From JAZDHV01 sp043810355 (GTDB taxonomy: Archaea > Nanobdellota > Nanobdellia > Woesearchaeales > JAGVYU01): a stretch of DNA of 34,526 nucleotides. Numbering within the stretch: the stretch's first letter is position 1; every line of letters begins with the position of its first letter. The notes beneath the pieces are model-generated. The model had not been told where the DNA came from. It did not search any database and saw nothing but the letters and a program-made list of their open reading frames with translations. Both the position numbers and the translations under genes were made by a program. Of this stretch, positions 1-7,438 are shown piece after piece. Where the stretch lies: the NCBI GenBank assembly GCA_043810355.1, contig JBDROB010000032.1:1-34526 (forward strand), given 5' to 3'.

Positions 1-2
1 TG

Positions 3-119
3 ACTAGAAAAGAATTTATCAATTTCTTTAACAAACACCTAAATATTTGTGTATTGCCTGAACAACAAAAAATAGAATATGCCTCATGGGACAAGTTCAA
101 ATCAAAATTCAAACAATAA
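3..119 (+). CDS. 3' end of an unidentified gene (partial)
   Basis: An open frame enters from the left edge and stops at TAA, giving about 38 C-terminal residues that end ...WDKFKSKFKQ. The composition (Phe, Lys, Asn rich) suits an AT-rich archaeal gene, but the piece is too short to assign to a family. It could be a chance frame. It lies just upstream of the promoter of the candidate ncRNA. Confidence 0.35.
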   Translation, partial: TRKEFINFFNKHLNICVLPEQQKIEYASWDKFKSKFKQ

Positions 120-154
120 TTACTATTTTCGCACCAACCCCGGCTGTTTGGTTA

Positions 155-165
155 TTTTATATAAG
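155..165 (+). promoter_or_regulatory. TATA box of candidate ncRNA
   Basis: TTTTATATAAG is a strong archaeal TATA-box match. It lies about 25-30 bp before the start of a structured, gene-free stretch that ends in a T run. No coding sequence follows on this strand, so the promoter most likely drives an RNA. Confidence 0.5.
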
Positions 166-181
166 ATTTGTATCTTAAAGT

Positions 182-341
182 GGGATACAAAGTACTTCTT
201 AAAAACAAGTGTTGGAGAATACTTTTGTCACAAAATAATGGAAGAGCTTAAATAAGAGTTATCCTCTTAATTATCATATTAAGAAGTAGATGATTACGGA
301 ATTTTACCACATGTCCAGCGTTGGGCGGTGGCGTTTTTTTT
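182..341 (+). ncRNA. candidate structured ncRNA, about 160 nt
   Basis: This gene-free stretch has a TATA box in front and ends in T8 at 334-341. A 10-bp closing helix pairs TACTTCTTAA (193-202) with TTAAGAAGTA (279-288). Inside are a hairpin TAAGAG/CTCTTA and an imperfect hairpin ACAAGTGTT/AATACTTTTGT. Near the 3' end CCAC...GTGG (about 307-330) forms a last hairpin directly before the T run, as in a terminator. I do not recognise SRP RNA, RNase P RNA or 5S rRNA in it. The role is unknown, and the call rests on promoter, folding and terminator only. Confidence 0.45.
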
Positions 342-358
342 CTTATATTAAAAATTAT

Positions 359-1843
359 TCACCTAATATCAAATCCGTCAAATTCTTTGTAGAAATCAAT
401 TGCATTATTCAGCTTCTGCCTTGATTCGGAATAGATAGTGAAGATCCTATTGTTTTTCTCGACTGGGTCACCAACATGCTTGTAGAGATAGATTCCAGCA
501 TTTTTAGCTTTTGGAGCACCTGCTAATCTAGCAATCTTAGAAATATGATTATTGTTAATATGCTTGACATGACCATTTTTCTGGGTCCTTACACTGAAAT
601 GGAATTTAGCTAATTTCATCTTGTTTGGATCAACCTCTTTTCCGCCTTGAGCCTTGATTATCTCAATCATCTTCTTATAAGCTAATCCAGAATCCAGGAT
701 TGTCTCAGTCAATCTTTTCGGATTCTTTTTCCCAGCCATCTTAAGCAATAATGCAGCCATAAAAACAGATTTTTCCCTTAGATCATTTGGAGCTTCACTA
801 TCTCCCTTAAGTATCCAAAGAACATCTCTTGCCTCTAATAATGGACCAATCCCATTACCAACAGGTTCAGAACCATTAGTGTGGATAACCTTTATCTTGA
901 TCCCTAAACTCCTGCCTATCTTCCTAAACTTCTTTGCTAACTTATTTGCTTGGCTTACAGACCTTATCTTTGTATCATGGCCAACTGGAAGATCAACGAG
1001 AACATGTGTGGCATTTACAGACCTTTTTTTTGCTAGAATAGAAGACAGCAAAAGACCTTCAGGATCCAATGACAAGGAATGCCTGACTTTGATCATCTTG
1101 TCATCAGCAGCTGCTAGTGACATTGACCCTCCCCAGACTAGGCAGCCATTTGTCTGCTTCACAACATTTGCCATTGTTTTCATAGACAATGTGACATTAG
1201 CAAGGACTTCCATTGTATCAGCAGTGCCAGCAGGGCTTGTGATTGCTCTTGAGCTAGTCTTTGGAATAGTCAATCCTGCAGCAGCCAGGATCGGAACAAT
1301 TATCATTGATGTCCTATTATTAGGGACACCACCTGAGCAATGCTTGTCCATGACAGGATATTTGTCCATTTTCAATTGGCTGCCTTCCAATACCATAGCT
1401 TTAGTCAATCTAATTGTTTCACTTAATGAAAGCCCATTGGTATAACAAGCAGATATAAAAAAAGTAAGCTCAACTTCACTGAGATTGTTTTTAACAATGT
1501 CTTTGACAATAAGGTCAATCTCCTCTTTATTCAATCTCTTGCCATCTAATTTCTCTTTTATAAACCTGAGAGATTTTGGCTTATCGGCAATAGAAATATC
1601 AACTTTTTCTCCTGGCCTGATCCTTAATTCATCAATAACCTCTTCAAAAAGCCCTATCTTGCCTTCTGGAACAGCTTTTCTTGACTCTGCGATATCAATT
1701 ATTGCAATTGCCTCTCTCTTTCCCTTTTTTATCTTAATCCTATCGAGAGCAAACAAGTCAAGCTTAAATGCATCTTCCTCATTCAGGATAGCGATCAAAG
1801 CCCCTCCTGTTGCAATATCCATGTCTTTAACTTTAAGAATCAT
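359..1843 (-). CDS. deoA: AMP phosphorylase (archaeal thymidine-phosphorylase family)
   Basis: The 494-residue protein matches the archaeal AMP phosphorylase family, which splits NMPs with phosphate into a free base and ribose-1,5-bisphosphate. An N-terminal domain of about 85 residues precedes the phosphorylase core. The family motifs MDKHCSGGVPNN (about residue 163) and RAITSPAGTAD (about residue 200) bind phosphate and substrate. In archaea this enzyme feeds ribose-1,5-bisphosphate isomerase and type III RuBisCO; neither is in this window. The gene starts 6 bp after the stop of the AI-2E family gene on the same strand, so the two probably share a transcript. A methylthioadenosine phosphorylase at 3954-4715 is a second nucleoside-salvage enzyme nearby. 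Family assignment is firm; substrate preference is inferred. Confidence 0.9.
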   Translation of the reverse strand: MILKVKDMDIATGGALIAILNEEDAFKLDLFALDRIKIKKGKREAIAIIDIAESRKAVPEGKIGLFEEVIDELRIRPGEKVDISIADKPKSLRFIKEKLDGKRLNKEEIDLIVKDIVKNNLSEVELTFFISACYTNGLSLSETIRLTKAMVLEGSQLKMDKYPVMDKHCSGGVPNNRTSMIIVPILAAAGLTIPKTSSRAITSPAGTADTMEVLANVTLSMKTMANVVKQTNGCLVWGGSMSLAAADDKMIKVRHSLSLDPEGLLLSSILAKKRSVNATHVLVDLPVGHDTKIRSVSQANKLAKKFRKIGRSLGIKIKVIHTNGSEPVGNGIGPLLEARDVLWILKGDSEAPNDLREKSVFMAALLLKMAGKKNPKRLTETILDSGLAYKKMIEIIKAQGGKEVDPNKMKLAKFHFSVRTQKNGHVKHINNNHISKIARLAGAPKAKNAGIYLYKHVGDPVEKNNRIFTIYSESRQKLNNAIDFYKEFDGFDIR

Positions 1844-1849
1844 TTTATT

Positions 1850-2911
1850 TTAAAATTTGATATGTTTTTTCTTGAAAATATCTATAAAAATCACAAGAAT
1901 TGAAAGGATGATAGGTCCAATTATAATGCCAATAAAACCAAACAAGACTATTCCTCCTAACAGCCCTATCAGAATCAGGATAGGATGAAGATTAGTCTTG
2001 TTTCCAATAATCCAAGGCCTTACAATATTATCAATACCAGCAACAAGGAAAAGGCCCCAAGCAAACATTAACATACCTTGAGTTGTTGTCAAAGTCCCTC
2101 CTTCAATTAATCCAGAAAATATCTTAAAAACTGAGACTGGAACCCAAATAATTGCAGTACCAATAAATGGTATCAGTGCAGCAATTGCTGTCAAAGCTCC
2201 AAGTATAAGAAAGCTTTTAAATCCAAATATCCAAAATCCGATGAGAGCCACAAATCCTTGAATCAAGGCAACTAAAATATTGCCGTAGACAACAGCATAA
2301 GTCACTTCCTCAAATTTACTTATAATAATATTTTGATCCTTATCACTGACAGGCAAGAGCTTTTTCAAGGCAATTATGAATTTGTCTCCATCCTTTAATA
2401 GGTAATAGAGAACAAAAAACATGACAAAAATATTCAATAAAATCGTGGGAACATTAAAAAGCACATCTTTTGTTGCATTGAACATAGAGTTTTTTAAGTC
2501 AGAAAGAATTTGGTTGATAGATCCTCTCACAAAATCATGATTGATTACCTTGGAATACATTCCAAAAAAAGAGCATAAAACTGATTCTTTTCCAAGACAA
2601 TGCTCTTCAAGCACATCTGCCTGCAAGGAACTTTCAATTGAAGACACATATTGTATTCCTGTTGTCAAAGAATTTATAAGAAAAAGAATAGGCAATGAAA
2701 TTATCATAAATATCATAATGCACACAAGGAAAGAAGATACACCTTTATTCTTAATCTTATTAAATACTGAAACATAAAAAGGGTAGAAAATATAGGCTAA
2801 AATGATTGATGTCAATAATGCAGTTAAAAAAGGCCTGATAATCAAGTATGAGGCAATCACAAGTATTAAGAATATGCCAAGAAATAAATATCTCTTAATG
2901 TCAGGTTTCAT
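1850..2911 (-). CDS. AI-2E family transporter (PerM/TqsA-like membrane protein)
   Basis: This 353-residue integral membrane protein begins with two closely spaced hydrophobic segments (about residues 8-45), has another at about 60-85, then a soluble stretch of roughly 80 residues. A cluster of hydrophobic segments follows to the end, with a Gly/Ile-rich C-terminal pair. That layout and length fit the AI-2E transporter (UPF0118) family. Members are linked to export of small molecules or to Na+/H+ exchange, and the substrate here cannot be read from sequence. It lies directly upstream of AMP phosphorylase with a 6-bp gap, suggesting an operon. Its 5' end faces the two-hairpin element and tRNA-Val. 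Confidence 0.8.
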   Translation of the reverse strand: MKPDIKRYLFLGIFLILVIASYLIIRPFLTALLTSIILAYIFYPFYVSVFNKIKNKGVSSFLVCIMIFMIISLPILFLINSLTTGIQYVSSIESSLQADVLEEHCLGKESVLCSFFGMYSKVINHDFVRGSINQILSDLKNSMFNATKDVLFNVPTILLNIFVMFFVLYYLLKDGDKFIIALKKLLPVSDKDQNIIISKFEEVTYAVVYGNILVALIQGFVALIGFWIFGFKSFLILGALTAIAALIPFIGTAIIWVPVSVFKIFSGLIEGGTLTTTQGMLMFAWGLFLVAGIDNIVRPWIIGNKTNLHPILILIGLLGGIVLFGFIGIIIGPIILSILVIFIDIFKKKHIKF

Positions 2912-2923
2912 TATGCCTCTCTA

Positions 2924-3078
2924 AAGAACCACCAGTCATAGACTGGTGGGATTCACTAAATCCGCAACTACATTATGATAGGACTGGTGGTTCTTAGTGC
3001 TCAGAATTTTCCAGCTTATGCAGGCAGAATCATGCAAAGCTTGCCACCAGTCAAAGACTGGATGGAAAATTCTGACAT
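2924..3078. ncRNA. two-hairpin structured element, copy A
   Basis: Two long stem-loops lie side by side. Hairpin 1 pairs 2924-2937 with 2982-2995, a perfect 14 bp. Hairpin 2 pairs 3001-3013 with 3063-3075, a perfect 13 bp. Within hairpin 1, CCACCAGTC (2929-2937) can pair either with 2941-2949 or with 2982-2990, so two folds exclude each other. Hairpin 2 carries an inner CCAGTC-AAA-GACTGG (3047-3061). A second element of the same architecture lies at 23246-23392, with different but equally paired stems and the shared 12-mer ATAGACTGGTGG. The strand is uncertain: read minus it lies 6-9 nt after tRNA-Val; read plus it ends TTCTGACAT, as does copy B. I do not recognise a named RNA family. Confidence 0.6.
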
Positions 3079-3083
3079 TTTAA

Positions 3084-3174
3084 TGGGCCTAGCCGGAGTT
3101 TCGTTAATAATCAATCTCGAACCGGCGACCTTCACCATGTCGAGGTGATGTCATAGCCACTAGACTATAGGCCC
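3084..3174 (-). tRNA. tRNA-Val(GAC) with an 18-nt intron in the T loop
   Basis: The cloverleaf has acceptor GGGCCTA/TAGGCCC, D arm GTCTAGTGGCTATGAC, anticodon stem TCACC/GGTGA with loop TCGACAT (anticodon GAC), variable AGGTC, T stem GCCGG/CCGGC and discriminator A. The T loop is interrupted: removing ATTGATTATTAACGAAAC (3098-3115) gives TTCGAGT. The junction makes a textbook bulge-helix-bulge: outer helix GCCGG/CCGGC, central 4 bp TTCG/CGAA, 3-nt bulges AGA and ACT with cuts after the second base, and inner helix TTG/TAA. The mature length is 73 nt. Position 33 is C instead of the near-universal U. A TATA box ATATATAAAT lies at 3201-3210, read on the minus strand. Isotype Val also fits the D-arm sequence. 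Confidence 0.85.
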
Positions 3175-3238
3175 CTTAGAGTGATTACAATGATTCTACA
3201 ATATATAAATCTTTTTATATAAATACTTTTATACGCTG

Positions 3239-3270
3239 AGTATTCTACTATTGTTTTACTAGTGGAATAC
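3239..3270. other. inverted repeat between tRNA-Val and sepF
   Basis: AGTATTC and GAATACT form a 7-bp stem around an ACTA/CTAGT-rich loop. It lies between the tRNA-Val promoter (minus) and the sepF promoter (plus). It could be an operator or a hairpin of no function. Confidence 0.25.
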
Positions 3271-3435
3271 TAGCATGATCAAGAATCACTATATAAATAA
3301 ACTTTTTGTTCAAATAACAAGGGGATACAAGTGGTTATTGACAACTTTAGAATCTTCAATAAAAACAAAAGTTTTAAATATTTAAGGGATAAACTAAATA
3401 TATTAATTTTCATAATATGATAGGAGGCAATCAAA

Positions 3436-3891
3436 ATGGGTTTCTTTGATAAAGTCATGGACAAGATAGGGATGAGAGATGAAGATGAAAGCGGTGAAGA
3501 AGGTTATGTTGAGCTGGATACAGAGGTAGAGAGCACAAAATCAAAGATAATAGTAAGACCTTTTGTTCTTCATGATTTTGACAATATCAAAGATATTCTT
3601 GACTCAATAAGGTCAGGCAATACAATAGCCCTTGTTAACATGAAACCTTTGAAAGAAAAGGATCTGATTGAGTTGAAAAGGGCAATAAACAAGTTAAAGA
3701 AGACTACTGATGCAATGGAAGGTGAAATAGCTGGATTTGGAGAGGATTATATTGTTGTAACCCCTTCATTTGCAACAATCTACAGGTCTAAAGGGGAACC
3801 ATCAAAAGGAGGAGCAATGCCAAAAAGGCCTCAACATTATGATAGTGATGAAGACCATCGATCTAGAAGTCCTGAAATCACAAAATATTGA
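3436..3891 (+). CDS. sepF: SepF, FtsZ membrane anchor for cell division
   Basis: This 151-residue protein has the archaeal SepF plan. An N-terminal amphipathic stretch, MGFFDKVMDKIG, can bind the membrane. An acidic linker runs to about residue 33, and the SepF fold (about 37-120) follows, with V-RPF, ALVNMKPL and GFGEDYIVVTP. A charged tail closes it. In archaea with FtsZ, SepF tethers FtsZ to the membrane at the division site; ftsZ is not in this window. The start is fixed by AGGAGG nine bases before the ATG. A TATA-like TTTTAAATATTTAA lies near 3371-3384. It appears to be a single-gene unit, with MTA phosphorylase converging from the other side. Confidence 0.9.
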   Translation: MGFFDKVMDKIGMRDEDESGEEGYVELDTEVESTKSKIIVRPFVLHDFDNIKDILDSIRSGNTIALVNMKPLKEKDLIELKRAINKLKKTTDAMEGEIAGFGEDYIVVTPSFATIYRSKGEPSKGGAMPKRPQHYDSDEDHRSRSPEITKY

Positions 3892-3953
3892 ATTCTTTTT
3901 AATTTTCTTTATTAAAAATTAGATCAAATATTGGTCTTTTGCTATGGTAATTC

Positions 3954-4715
3954 TCAGAAATCCCTGATTTTAGGTATTGTTTTTACCAATAAATCAATAA
4001 CCTTATTGACATTCTTGTTGAACACCTTCAATATCTCTTCCCAGGCAACTGGAGGGACATCTTCAAACAGGCAGTCATAGTCAGTTGCCATTGCAACTGC
4101 TGCATAAGGAATCTTAGTCTCATTAGCCAGAATGCATTCAGGTGCAATACTCATATTGATCACATCAGCTCCCCATTGTGCAAACATCTTAGATTCTGCT
4201 CTAGTAGAAAATCTTGGGCCTTCAATTGTCACAACTGTCCCTTTTTCATGAGCTTTAATATCAAGCTCTTTTGCAGTCTCAATCAAGGCACTTCTTAGTT
4301 TTTCGTCAAAAGGGTCTTCCATAGAAGTATGCTGTGCGTTTTCACCTCCACCTGGGAAGACATCAAAATATGTAATCTTTCTGAGTCTTGTGAAATCAAT
4401 GAATTGGTTCAATATGACAAAGTCTCCTCTGCCAATATCTCTTTTCAGACTGCCGCAAGCAGAAGTTGCTAAAATATGAGTGCATCCCTGATCTTTGAGA
4501 GCCCTGATGTTGGCTCTGTTGTTGACACCTGTAGGAGTTATCTGGTGCCTGTTTCCATGCCTTGCCAGGATGACGACATCAATGCCTTCAATTGTTCCAA
4601 TCTTTAGAGGAGAACTTGGCTTGCCAAACTCTGTTTCAACTTCTATCTCTTTTACATCCTTAAGGATCTTTGGATCATCTAGACCAGATCCTCCAATGAT
4701 TCCAATTTTAACCAT
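3954..4715 (-). CDS. mtnP: S-methyl-5'-thioadenosine phosphorylase
   Basis: This 253-residue protein belongs to the PNP/MTAP family, which cleaves methylthioadenosine with phosphate to adenine and methylthioribose-1-phosphate. Visible family motifs are IGIIGGSGLD at the N-terminus (phosphate site), ARHG-NRH, TSACGSL, IEGPRFSTRAES, INMS and MATDYDC. The D-Y-D triplet favours MTAP-type 6-aminopurine substrates. The family more often has NMT where this one has NMS. The start ATG is followed at once by the conserved glycine-rich strand, so the start is secure. With AMP phosphorylase at 359-1843 it makes a purine-salvage neighbourhood, although sepF and tRNA-Val lie between them. Some archaeal homologues also accept inosine or guanosine, so exact specificity is open. 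Confidence 0.88.
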   Translation of the reverse strand: MVKIGIIGGSGLDDPKILKDVKEIEVETEFGKPSSPLKIGTIEGIDVVILARHGNRHQITPTGVNNRANIRALKDQGCTHILATSACGSLKRDIGRGDFVILNQFIDFTRLRKITYFDVFPGGGENAQHTSMEDPFDEKLRSALIETAKELDIKAHEKGTVVTIEGPRFSTRAESKMFAQWGADVINMSIAPECILANETKIPYAAVAMATDYDCLFEDVPPVAWEEILKVFNKNVNKVIDLLVKTIPKIRDF

Positions 4716-4865
4716 AATTATCCACCCCGAAAATATGATTTTGATAAGTATTATTTATTTCTATAAAAATATTATGATTATTGATAATAAATAGGAAAGA
4801 TTAAATACTAAGATGCATAAAAAGGAGAATAAAATAAGTAAGATTATCTGATAGTAAAAAAAGGA

Positions 4866-4901
4866 ATAAGAAAAGAATAAGAAATAAGAAAAGAATAAGA
4901 A
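4866..4901 (+). repeat. 18-bp tandem duplication
   Basis: ATAAGAAAAGAATAAGAA occurs twice with no gap (4866-4883 and 4884-4901), in the A-rich leader before the small membrane gene. It sits in a 220-bp region shared by two divergent genes. It is probably simple-sequence slippage. Confidence 0.6.
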
Positions 4902-4935
4902 CAAAAAGTATGTAACAAAAATAGGAGGTATTAAG

Positions 4936-5139
4936 ATGGGAATCTTTAAAAGGGTGAATTCTGCAATAAAAAGAATGAAATGGTATGATATATCTTTGGT
5001 TAAAATTGCATCAGCAGCATTTATTCTGATGGTGGCAAAATTATGGGCGCCATTGCTTATTTTGGACTGGTATTGGTATCTGATAATAGCTGTATTGGCT
5101 TCAGTAATACCAGTGATTAAATTGTTTGGGAAACAATAA
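4936..5139 (+). CDS. small two-helix membrane protein (67 aa)
   Basis: This 67-residue protein has a basic N-terminal amphipathic segment (GIFKRVNSAIKRMKWYD) followed by two hydrophobic helices at about residues 21-40 and 43-62, separated by a Trp/Tyr-rich turn (LDWYWY). I do not recognise the family. A Shine-Dalgarno AGGAGGT seven bases before the ATG supports translation, and a T9 run directly after the stop supports a complete transcription unit. It could be a small subunit or regulator of a membrane complex; nothing here names a partner. The divergent neighbour is MTA phosphorylase. Confidence 0.7.
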   Translation: MGIFKRVNSAIKRMKWYDISLVKIASAAFILMVAKLWAPLLILDWYWYLIIAVLASVIPVIKLFGKQ

Positions 5140-5140
5140 G

Positions 5141-5151
5141 AATTTTTTTTT
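5141..5151 (+). terminator. poly-T terminator between convergent genes
   Basis: AATTTTTTTTT directly follows the small membrane gene. Archaeal polymerase terminates at T-rich runs. The ZPR1-family gene ends from the other side at 5155. Confidence 0.5.
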
Positions 5152-5154
5152 AAT

Positions 5155-5676
5155 TTATTTTTTCAAAACACTCTTTTCAGCCTTATCCGAAATAATTGCA
5201 GAATTTCCAGACGGATCTTCAATAATCAGTTTTGACTTTTCCTGTCCCCAAGTGATTTTTGTAATCTTTTTCAGAAGATTTTTTGCCCTCTTTTTTGCAA
5301 CTTCATCATCATCAATCTCTTTTACAACCTCAATCTGGTGCTTGATCCTATTAAATATCCCTTCAACATTTGTCACATAACCGCTGGATCCAGTACCTGG
5401 TTCAATTGTTGAAATGTGAGGGATCTTTACTGTTGCCTGAGAGCTCCTTACAACCCTGATCTTCATGTCTTCTTCAGAGTCTATCTCTAAGGTATATCTG
5501 CAAGGCTCTTTCTCCTCAACACTCTCAACATCTGCCTTGTGATATTTGCAGTCCTCACAGTTCATTGAGAACAGATAGATCTTGCCAAAATAAGGGACTT
5601 CTTTCTCGTCTTCCATCAAGGTGAGAGTTTTCTTGCCACAGATTGGGCATGGTTGATTTTCAAGTTTCTCTAACAT
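5155..5676 (-). CDS. ZPR1-type zinc-finger protein
   Basis: This 173-residue protein has one ZPR1 C4 zinc finger: CPIC at residues 10-13 and CEDC at about 40-43. A beta-rich alpha/beta domain follows, with PHISTIEPGTGSSGYVTNVEGIF as the family signature (the family usually has E-PGTGSSG--T--EG). Eukaryotic ZPR1 has two such units and binds eEF1A as a chaperone-like factor. Archaeal proteins have one, and a similar role with aEF1A is inferred. The length is normal for archaeal members. The start places the zinc finger nine residues in, as in homologues. It converges on the small membrane gene. Confidence 0.85.
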   Translation of the reverse strand: MLEKLENQPCPICGKKTLTLMEDEKEVPYFGKIYLFSMNCEDCKYHKADVESVEEKEPCRYTLEIDSEEDMKIRVVRSSQATVKIPHISTIEPGTGSSGYVTNVEGIFNRIKHQIEVVKEIDDDEVAKKRAKNLLKKITKITWGQEKSKLIIEDPSGNSAIISDKAEKSVLKK

Positions 5677-5875
5677 AATAAGCTAACAATCATAATTTAA
5701 TTTATTAATCTTTTGTTTTTTTAACAATTATGTAAGAGATGCAATTAATTTTTTTCAATTTAACAGTAATATTTTTTAAATGAGATTTAGATATGAAAAT
5801 TATTATCAAACCGATTAGTATAGATTGAATGAATTTAATACAAGGTTTTTTAAAAGAATAGGACTTACTAATTTT

Positions 5876-6217
5876 ATGAAAAAATGGAAATACTCTAAAC
5901 CAAAGGCTGGATACCCACAAGACACTTTTCTAAGGATTCCTGAGGGGAAAAAAACCAGGATAAAGATGAAGAGATTTGAGATAACTAAAAAAGCATTGGA
6001 TGATGTCAATAAAACAATATTTCAAGGAGATGTTATTGAAGTAGATGGTGAGAAGATTGAAAGGATCTGGACAATATTTAATTATGACAATGTTATGGAT
6101 CTTAAGAAGAAACTTGCCAGGATGAGAGGCAATCTTGAATTAGAAGTAATAAGACATGTTGATGAAGATACAATGGAAGATTATTACGAGTATATCATAA
6201 TTAAGGAAAAGGAATAA
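5876..6217 (+). CDS. hypothetical charged protein (113 aa)
   Basis: I do not recognise this protein. It is charged, with a basic N-terminal half (KKWKYSKPKAGYPQD, KKTRIKMKRFEITKK). A likely helix lies at about residues 70-85 (VMDLKKKLARMRG), and the acidic C-terminus includes DEDTMEDYYEY. There is no signal peptide or membrane segment. The frame is open further upstream to a TTG at 5825, but the TATA box TTTTTTAAAAG at 5845-5855 lies inside that longer frame. The ATG at 5876 is at the leaderless distance from it, so the shorter form is preferred. The next gene starts 38 bp on with its own TATA box. Confidence 0.65.
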   Translation: MKKWKYSKPKAGYPQDTFLRIPEGKKTRIKMKRFEITKKALDDVNKTIFQGDVIEVDGEKIERIWTIFNYDNVMDLKKKLARMRGNLELEVIRHVDEDTMEDYYEYIIIKEKE

Positions 6218-6255
6218 AAAGAAACTTTATATACTAGAGTATATAATAATTCTAT

Positions 6256-6867
6256 ATGATTGTTAAAAAAGAGTTTTTTCCTGTGATGGGATTCACAATC
6301 CTTTATGTCGTAGTATTTTCAATTGTTGCTCTACTCAGAAAAAATTATGAGTTCTTAGTATATCTATTTGTGATTACAATTATCTTCTTTCTTGTTTTAG
6401 CATATTTAGACAAAAGGTTTAACCAATTATCTTTGTGGGGCTTATCAGTCTGGGGTTTCTTGCATATGTGTGGAGGAAATATTTATTTCTCAGGAATAAG
6501 ACTATATGACATCCAGCTTATACCCATTTTATTGAGATATGACCAGTTGATCCATGCATTTGGATTTGCAGTTGCAACATTAGTTGCTTCTCAGCTTTTA
6601 AATCCTTACTTAAAGGAAAATATCAAAAGATGGACATTGTTGTCATTCCTGATAATCATGATAGGCATGGGATTTGGAGCCTTGAATGAAGTAGTTGAAC
6701 TATTTGCAATGCTGATGTATAAGAATGCAGGTGTTGGTGACTATTACAACAATGCTTTTGATCTTGTGTTTAATATGATAGGAGGAATAATTGCGGTATT
6801 ACTGATAAATTATAGTAGGATCAGGAAAGAGAAAAATTCAGGCAAAGTGAAGAAGAAAAGCAAATGA
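6256..6867 (+). CDS. DUF2238-like membrane protein
   Basis: This 203-residue protein has about six hydrophobic segments and a basic tail (RIRKEKNSGKVKKKSK). The C-terminal third has the pattern GALNEVVELFAM...NNAFDLVFNMIGGIIAVLL, and the middle has YDQLIHAFGFAVAT. Both recall the DUF2238 (YjdF-type) family, with its Glu and His/Asp residues inside membrane helices. The function of that family is unknown. TTTATATACT about 30 bp before the ATG supports leaderless expression of this start. Pth2 follows 46 bp on with a separate TATA box, so the two are probably not a tight operon. Confidence 0.6.
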   Translation: MIVKKEFFPVMGFTILYVVVFSIVALLRKNYEFLVYLFVITIIFFLVLAYLDKRFNQLSLWGLSVWGFLHMCGGNIYFSGIRLYDIQLIPILLRYDQLIHAFGFAVATLVASQLLNPYLKENIKRWTLLSFLIIMIGMGFGALNEVVELFAMLMYKNAGVGDYYNNAFDLVFNMIGGIIAVLLINYSRIRKEKNSGKVKKKSK

Positions 6868-6913
6868 GCTTTTTCTAGTAAGATTTATATAATTGGGTTA
6901 ATAATTAAATAAG

Positions 6914-7252
6914 ATGAAACAAGTGATTTTAGTAAGACAGGATCTGAAACTGCCTAAAGGAAAATTAGCAGCACAGGTTGCGCATGCATCGACTGAAGCA
7001 GTGTTAAGGACAAGCAAGGAAAAAGTAAAAAAATGGCAGATGCATGGTTCTAAGAAGGTTGTGTTGAAAGTCAAGGATGAGAAAGAGCTAATAGAACATA
7101 ATCAGAGGGCAAAAGACTATGGGCTTGTGACTGCATTGATAACAGATGCTGGCCATACCACTGTAGCACCAGGGACAAGGACATGTGTCGGGATTGGACC
7201 AGATGATGAAGACAAGATTGACTTGGTCACTGGTGAATTGAAGATGGTTTAG
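6914..7252 (+). CDS. pth2: peptidyl-tRNA hydrolase, Pth2 type
   Basis: This 112-residue protein matches archaeal/eukaryotic Pth2, which frees tRNA from peptidyl-tRNAs that drop off the ribosome. The signature is complete: VILVRQDLKLPKGKLAAQVAHAS at the N-terminus, the catalytic Lys and His in KGKLAAQVAHA, W-M-GSKKVVLKV, and LITDAGHTTVAPGTRTCVGIGP at the C-terminal side. The length is standard. A TATA box TTTATATAA at about 6884-6892 lies about 25 bp before the ATG. tRNA-Lys follows 69 bp on under its own promoter. Confidence 0.95.
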   Translation: MKQVILVRQDLKLPKGKLAAQVAHASTEAVLRTSKEKVKKWQMHGSKKVVLKVKDEKELIEHNQRAKDYGLVTALITDAGHTTVAPGTRTCVGIGPDDEDKIDLVTGELKMV

Positions 7253-7321
7253 TTTTCTCAGTCATTATATAACTAAATTATTCGGAATATTTAAAAATAA
7301 GATAAGAATATTTTCTTTTAT

Positions 7322-7427
7322 GGGCTCATAGCTCAGCCTGGCTAGAGCATCCGGCTCTTAAACTGATGCTGGTTTCAGCATTTGTCAAGAAACCGGGAGG
7401 TCCAGGGTTCAAATCCCTGTGAGCCCG
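7322..7427 (+). tRNA. tRNA-Lys(CTT) with a 31-nt anticodon-loop intron
   Basis: The acceptor GGGCTCA/TGAGCCC, D arm GCTC-AGCCTGGCTA-GAGC, anticodon stem TCCGG/CCGGG and T arm CAGGG-TTCAAAT-CCCTG form a complete cloverleaf. The intron at about 7361-7391 follows position 37; its borders can slide by an A or two. Removing it gives the loop CTCTTAA with anticodon CTT (Lys). The intron folds on itself through TGCTG-GTTT-CAGCA. A TATA-like ATATTTAAAAAT lies at about 7288-7299. CCA is not encoded. It lies 3.4 kb upstream of the lysine biosynthesis block. Confidence 0.93.
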
Positions 7428-7438
7428 TTAAATGCGAG

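Noticed and set aside
879..1445. Open frame of 188 codons on the plus strand
   Set aside because: It lies wholly opposite AMP phosphorylase, whose motifs are intact. The composition is that of a mirror frame, with no promoter.
3001..3078. H/ACA guide RNA reading of the two-hairpin elements
   Set aside because: Both copies end in ACA plus three bases after the last stem, which is suggestive. But there is no clear guide pocket with two single-stranded sides and no k-turn, so it stays only an alternative.
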